From Desulfuromusa sp. (GTDB taxonomy: Bacteria > Desulfobacterota > Desulfuromonadia > Desulfuromonadales > Geopsychrobacteraceae), in assembly GCA_029934095.1 (NCBI GenBank), contig JAOZMV010000056.1:1-8084 (forward strand): 8,084 nucleotides of DNA. The letters run 5' to 3'. The notes under the pieces were generated by a model. The model had not been told where the DNA came from. It saw nothing but the letters and a program-made list of their open reading frames with translations, and did no database searches. Of this stretch, positions 5,628-8,084 are shown in pieces; within the stretch, counting starts at the first letter, position 1; each line of letters begins with the position of its first letter. The position numbers and the translations under genes are program-made.

Positions 5628-7447
5628 TATTCCTGCTCCTCATCCTTATAGATTGGCAACAGCAACCTAACCGTCATCCCCCGGCCAGCCTGGCCTGAGA
5701 ACTCCAACCGCCCATGATGATCCTTGACAATTCCATCGGACACCGAAAGGCCAAGACCGGTGCCGCCGGTTTCCCGCTTGGTGGTAAAAAATGGATCAGT
5801 AATTCGCCGTAGAGTTTCCTCATCCAGACCACAACCCTCATCCCGAACTTCGAGGACCACCATTCCTTCGTCCTGCAGTTCATAGGTACGTAGTTCAATC
5901 GCCTGTTCAACGACAGTCAACGCCTGACAAGCATTCAAAATCAAGTTGACCACAACTTGTTCAATCCGATGACCATTACCACGAAAACGGGACAACTCAG
6001 GAGCATAATCAACCCGAAAGTGGCGGGTTGATTTATGCAATGCATTATCAACCAACCGCAACGCCGAACGGATGACTTCATTCAAATCAACCATGTCATC
6101 CAGACCGGAATCATTTCGCCGGGCAAAATCTTTCAAATCTTCGACAATCCGCTTGATGCGATTAGAGCTATCCAACATTTCCTGTAACATTTTCGGAATC
6201 TCTTGACGCATCCGCGAATATTCAAACCACCCAAGTTTAAAATCGCCATGTTCCTGATAATGGTTATCAAGGATCGGCTCAATGCTCTGGTAGGCCTTAT
6301 CTAACTGCGGCAAGCTCAGTTGAATCAAACCATTAGGATTATTAATTTCATGCGCCACCCCGGCAACCAGAACCCCTAAAGAGGTCATCTTATCAGCATG
6401 TAACAGCTGTTTCTGACGAATCTGCAACTCTTCGGCAGAACGCATCCGTTCAGCAACTTCACGTTCCAGTTCCTCAGTTCTTAAGGCCACCTGACGCCGT
6501 AAAGTCCGTGACCACAGGGCAAAAGCAATCAGAACCAAAAGCAACGGACCAATCACCAAGGCACCGGAACGGATAATTTGGGTCCAGGAAATCGGCTCCG
6601 GTTGGAGAACTCCAAGCCACCTTTCGCGAATCTGACGATATTCTCCCGATTTTTTTAATAGAGCCAGTCCTTCATTAAAACGGGCGAGAAGTTCAAGATT
6701 CCCTTTTTTAACCGCGAACCCATAGTCCTGTGCGACCAATGGGCGGGCAATCGGATGGATATGATCAAGCTTCGGGTTACTCAACAGATATTCACCGGGA
6801 AGTTTCGCCACCAGAGCACAATCATGATGTCCCGAAGCCAGCAGGCTCAGAGCATCAGCCAGAGTTTGTACCATGAACAGATCGGCTGTAATTTCATTTT
6901 CGAGCATGAAATCGTGCATCACGCTCCCCTTCATCACGATAACCTCTTTACCGGTCAGGTCATTGACGGTGCGGATATCTTCGTTATCGTCACGAATCCA
7001 GATGGATTGGTGGACTTTGGCATGGGGAATGGAAAAATCAACCTCAGATTCGCGTTCTTTGGTATGGGCCATTCCCATCAGAATATCGACATCCCCCCGC
7101 TCCAGGGCCTGGCGCATTTCACCCCAGGAGCCAAGCTGAATATTGATCTCCATCCCCATCACCTGAGCAATTGCCTGGCTCAACTCAATATTATAACCGG
7201 TTGGCAAACCATCCCGATCGAGATATTCATAGGGGGGATAATTGTAATCTCCACCGATCCTCACTGGCAGATCCGGACGGACCGGTTCTTCTGCTAGAGC
7301 TGGCGCAATGCAAAGAAAAAGGAGCAAGGTACAAGGTACAAGGAGCAAGGACAGACAAGACCAGAAACCTGCAACCTTGAACCTTGAACCTTGAACCTTG
7401 AACCTAAAACCGTGCATGTCCCGAAGTCCGTGGGAAAGGGATAACAT
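5627..7447 (-). CDS. Sensor histidine kinase with periplasmic type-3 solute-binding domain
   Basis: A membrane sensor that should phosphorylate the response regulator encoded next to it. In order: a signal peptide ending APALA (to residue 52), then a type-3 solute-binding domain (about 60-280) with [16 protein letters not shown] near its start, GDVDILMG at 118-125 and [10 protein letters not shown] at 130-139. A single membrane helix (about 293-313) and a charged linker likely to form a coiled coil (about 315-350) follow. The HisKA H-box [11 protein letters not shown] has H366. The HATPase domain has the N-box [10 protein letters not shown] (501-510), DEGCG (536-540) and GGTGLGL (561-567). 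All catalytic motifs are intact, and there is no attached receiver or PAS domain. Neither ATG at 7447 nor ATG at 7417 has a clear Shine-Dalgarno sequence, and both lie inside the end of asnS, so the start is uncertain. A start further downstream would lose the basic part of the signal peptide. Much of that peptide is encoded by 7-bp tandem repeats. Confidence 0.9.
   Translation of the reverse strand: MLSLSHGLRDMHGFRFKVQGSRFKVAGFWSCLSLLLVPCTLLLFLCIAPALAEEPVRPDLPVRIGGDYNYPPYEYLDRDGLPTGYNIELSQAIAQVMGMEINIQLGSWGEMRQALERGDVDILMGMAHTKERESEVDFSIPHAKVHQSIWIRDDNEDIRTVNDLTGKEVIVMKGSVMHDFMLENEITADLFMVQTLADALSLLASGHHDCALVAKLPGEYLLSNPKLDHIHPIARPLVAQDYGFAVKKGNLELLARFNEGLALLKKSGEYRQIRERWLGVLQPEPISWTQIIRSGALVIGPLLLVLIAFALWSRTLRRQVALRTEELEREVAERMRSAEELQIRQKQLLHADKMTSLGVLVAGVAHEINNPNGLIQLSLPQLDKAYQSIEPILDNHYQEHGDFKLGWFEYSRMRQEIPKMLQEMLDSSNRIKRIVEDLKDFARRNDSGLDDMVDLNEVIRSALRLVDNALHKSTRHFRVDYAPELSRFRGNGHRIEQVVVNLILNACQALTVVEQAIELRTYELQDEGMVVLEVRDEGCGLDEETLRRITDPFFTTKRETGGTGLGLSVSDGIVKDHHGRLEFSGQAGRGMTVRLLLPIYKDEEQE
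7321..7405. repeat. Two inverted blocks of 7-bp tandem repeats at the asnS-kinase junction
   Basis: Block A (7321-7348) is four heptamers on the plus strand: GGAGCAA, GGTACAA, GGTACAA, GGAGCAA. Block B (7373-7400) is four exact copies of AACCTTG, followed by the partial unit AACCT. The shared core CAAGG in block A is the reverse complement of CCTTG in block B, so the blocks face each other across 24 bases and could pair imperfectly. On the minus strand block B encodes basic residues ([10 protein letters not shown], the signal-peptide n-region) and block A encodes [10 protein letters not shown] (its hydrophobic core). Neither block contains a stop codon in the minus-strand direction in any frame. 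The repeat begins directly at the asnS stop codon. From general knowledge, similar heptamers occur at many gene ends in deltaproteobacterial genomes; I could not check this here. Confidence 0.9.
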
Positions 7448-8084
7448 CGCGGATATTTTCCATCCCGGTCAAATACATCAGTAAACGTTCAAAACCCAAA
7501 CCAAATCCAGCATGGGGACAACTTCCCCAGCGCCGGATATCAAGATACCAATCCATTTCTGCTGCGGCAATTCCATGCAACTCCATCCGTGATTTCAGCA
7601 CGTCAAAGCGCTCTTCACGCTGACTGCCACCGATAATTTCACCCACCCGGGGCACCAGTAAATCCATGGCAGCAACAGTTTTCTCATCATCATTCATCCG
7701 CATGTAAAACGCTTTAATCTGCTTTGGATAATCGATGACGAAAACCGGTCCATTAAATATTTTTTCGGTCAGATAGCGTTCATGCTCCGATTGCAAATCA
7801 TGCCCCCACTCCACCGGAAACTCAAAAGATTGGCCTGATTTCTGTAGCTGGTCAACCGCCTCGGTATAGCTGATGGTGCGGAACTCTGCCTTGGCGAGAG
7901 ATTCGAGTTTATCGAGTAGACCTTTTTCGACCCGCTGATTGAAAAAATCGAGATCTTCCTGACAGTTTTCCAGGGCATAGATCACCATATAGCGGAGAAA
8001 ATCTTCCCCCAGTTGACAATTATCATGCAGATCGGCAAAAGCGATTTCGGGTTCAATCATCCAGAATTCAGCAGCATGACGACT
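7404..8084 (-). CDS. asnS: Asparaginyl-tRNA synthetase, C-terminal 226 residues
   Basis: A cytoplasmic class II aminoacyl-tRNA synthetase that charges tRNA-Asn with asparagine using ATP. Only the C-terminal part of the catalytic domain lies in the window; the gene continues past base 8084. The frame is open to the edge and starts with [13 protein letters not shown], which in AsnRS directly follows the motif 2 arginine loop. Family features that follow include [20 protein letters not shown] (about residues 110-129 of the visible part), [13 protein letters not shown], and the class II motif 3 [27 protein letters not shown] close to the C-terminus. The end, HARF, falls at the usual place for the family. 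The visible length fits a normal enzyme of about 460 residues, with no sign of damage. The TAG stop (7404-7406) touches the heptamer repeats, and the kinase frame starts inside this gene. Reading as AspRS or LysRS fits less well, because the [12 protein letters not shown] and [12 protein letters not shown] segments are characteristic of AsnRS. Confidence 0.93.
   Translation of the reverse strand, partial: SRHAAEFWMIEPEIAFADLHDNCQLGEDFLRYMVIYALENCQEDLDFFNQRVEKGLLDKLESLAKAEFRTISYTEAVDQLQKSGQSFEFPVEWGHDLQSEHERYLTEKIFNGPVFVIDYPKQIKAFYMRMNDDEKTVAAMDLLVPRVGEIIGGSQREERFDVLKSRMELHGIAAAEMDWYLDIRRWGSCPHAGFGLGFERLLMYLTGMENIRDVIPFPRTSGHARF

Noticed and set aside
6755..7297. 180-codon plus-strand open frame opposite the kinase sensor domain
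   Set aside because: No recognisable domain and fully antisense to the well-supported solute-binding domain of the kinase.
7321..7405. Heptamer blocks as a CRISPR array
   Set aside because: Units are 7 bp with no unique spacers; this is simple tandem repetition.

Overview
The window is a compact block of six genes, all on the minus strand. Read in the direction of transcription (high to low coordinate) they are: the 3' part of asparaginyl-tRNA synthetase (asnS), a membrane sensor histidine kinase, an NtrC-type sigma54-dependent response regulator, a TAXI-family TRAP solute-binding protein, a fused TRAP permease, and the 5' end of a universal stress protein gene. No tRNA, rRNA, CRISPR array or insertion sequence was seen. 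Moderate base composition, an NtrC-type two-component pair, a TAXI TRAP system and CAAGGTT-type heptamer repeats suggest a Gram-negative anaerobe of the former Deltaproteobacteria, possibly Desulfuromonadales. That placement is inference and was not tested.

Region by region: 7404-8084 is asnS, cut by the window edge near class II motif 2. The kinase reading frame (5627-7447) overlaps its 3' end by 44 bases. Two oppositely oriented blocks of 7-bp tandem repeats (7321-7405) lie at this junction and encode most of the kinase signal peptide. Kinase and regulator overlap by one base (TAATG), so they are translationally coupled. Between the regulator and the binding-protein gene, 298 bp without a gene (3917-4214) hold a good minus-strand sigma54 promoter (GG-N10-GC at 4007-4020) and, further upstream, repeated TATAACCAAA / GGTTA-N7-TAACC motifs at distances usual for NtrC-type enhancers. 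A textbook hairpin-plus-U-tract terminator (2888-2920) separates binding protein from permease. A smaller hairpin (138-183) lies between permease and stress-protein gene.

Working model: the kinase senses a small extracytoplasmic ligand through a bacterial type-3 solute-binding domain and phosphorylates the regulator at D61. The regulator then activates sigma54 transcription of the TAXI binding protein, with partial read-through into the permease and perhaps the stress-protein gene. This resembles DctB/DctD control of dicarboxylate transport, but the sensor and the transporter are different families. The substrate cannot be read from the sequence. The observation most worth a second look is the heptamer-repeat signal peptide of the kinase, because a change in copy number would shift the reading frame of the sensor.
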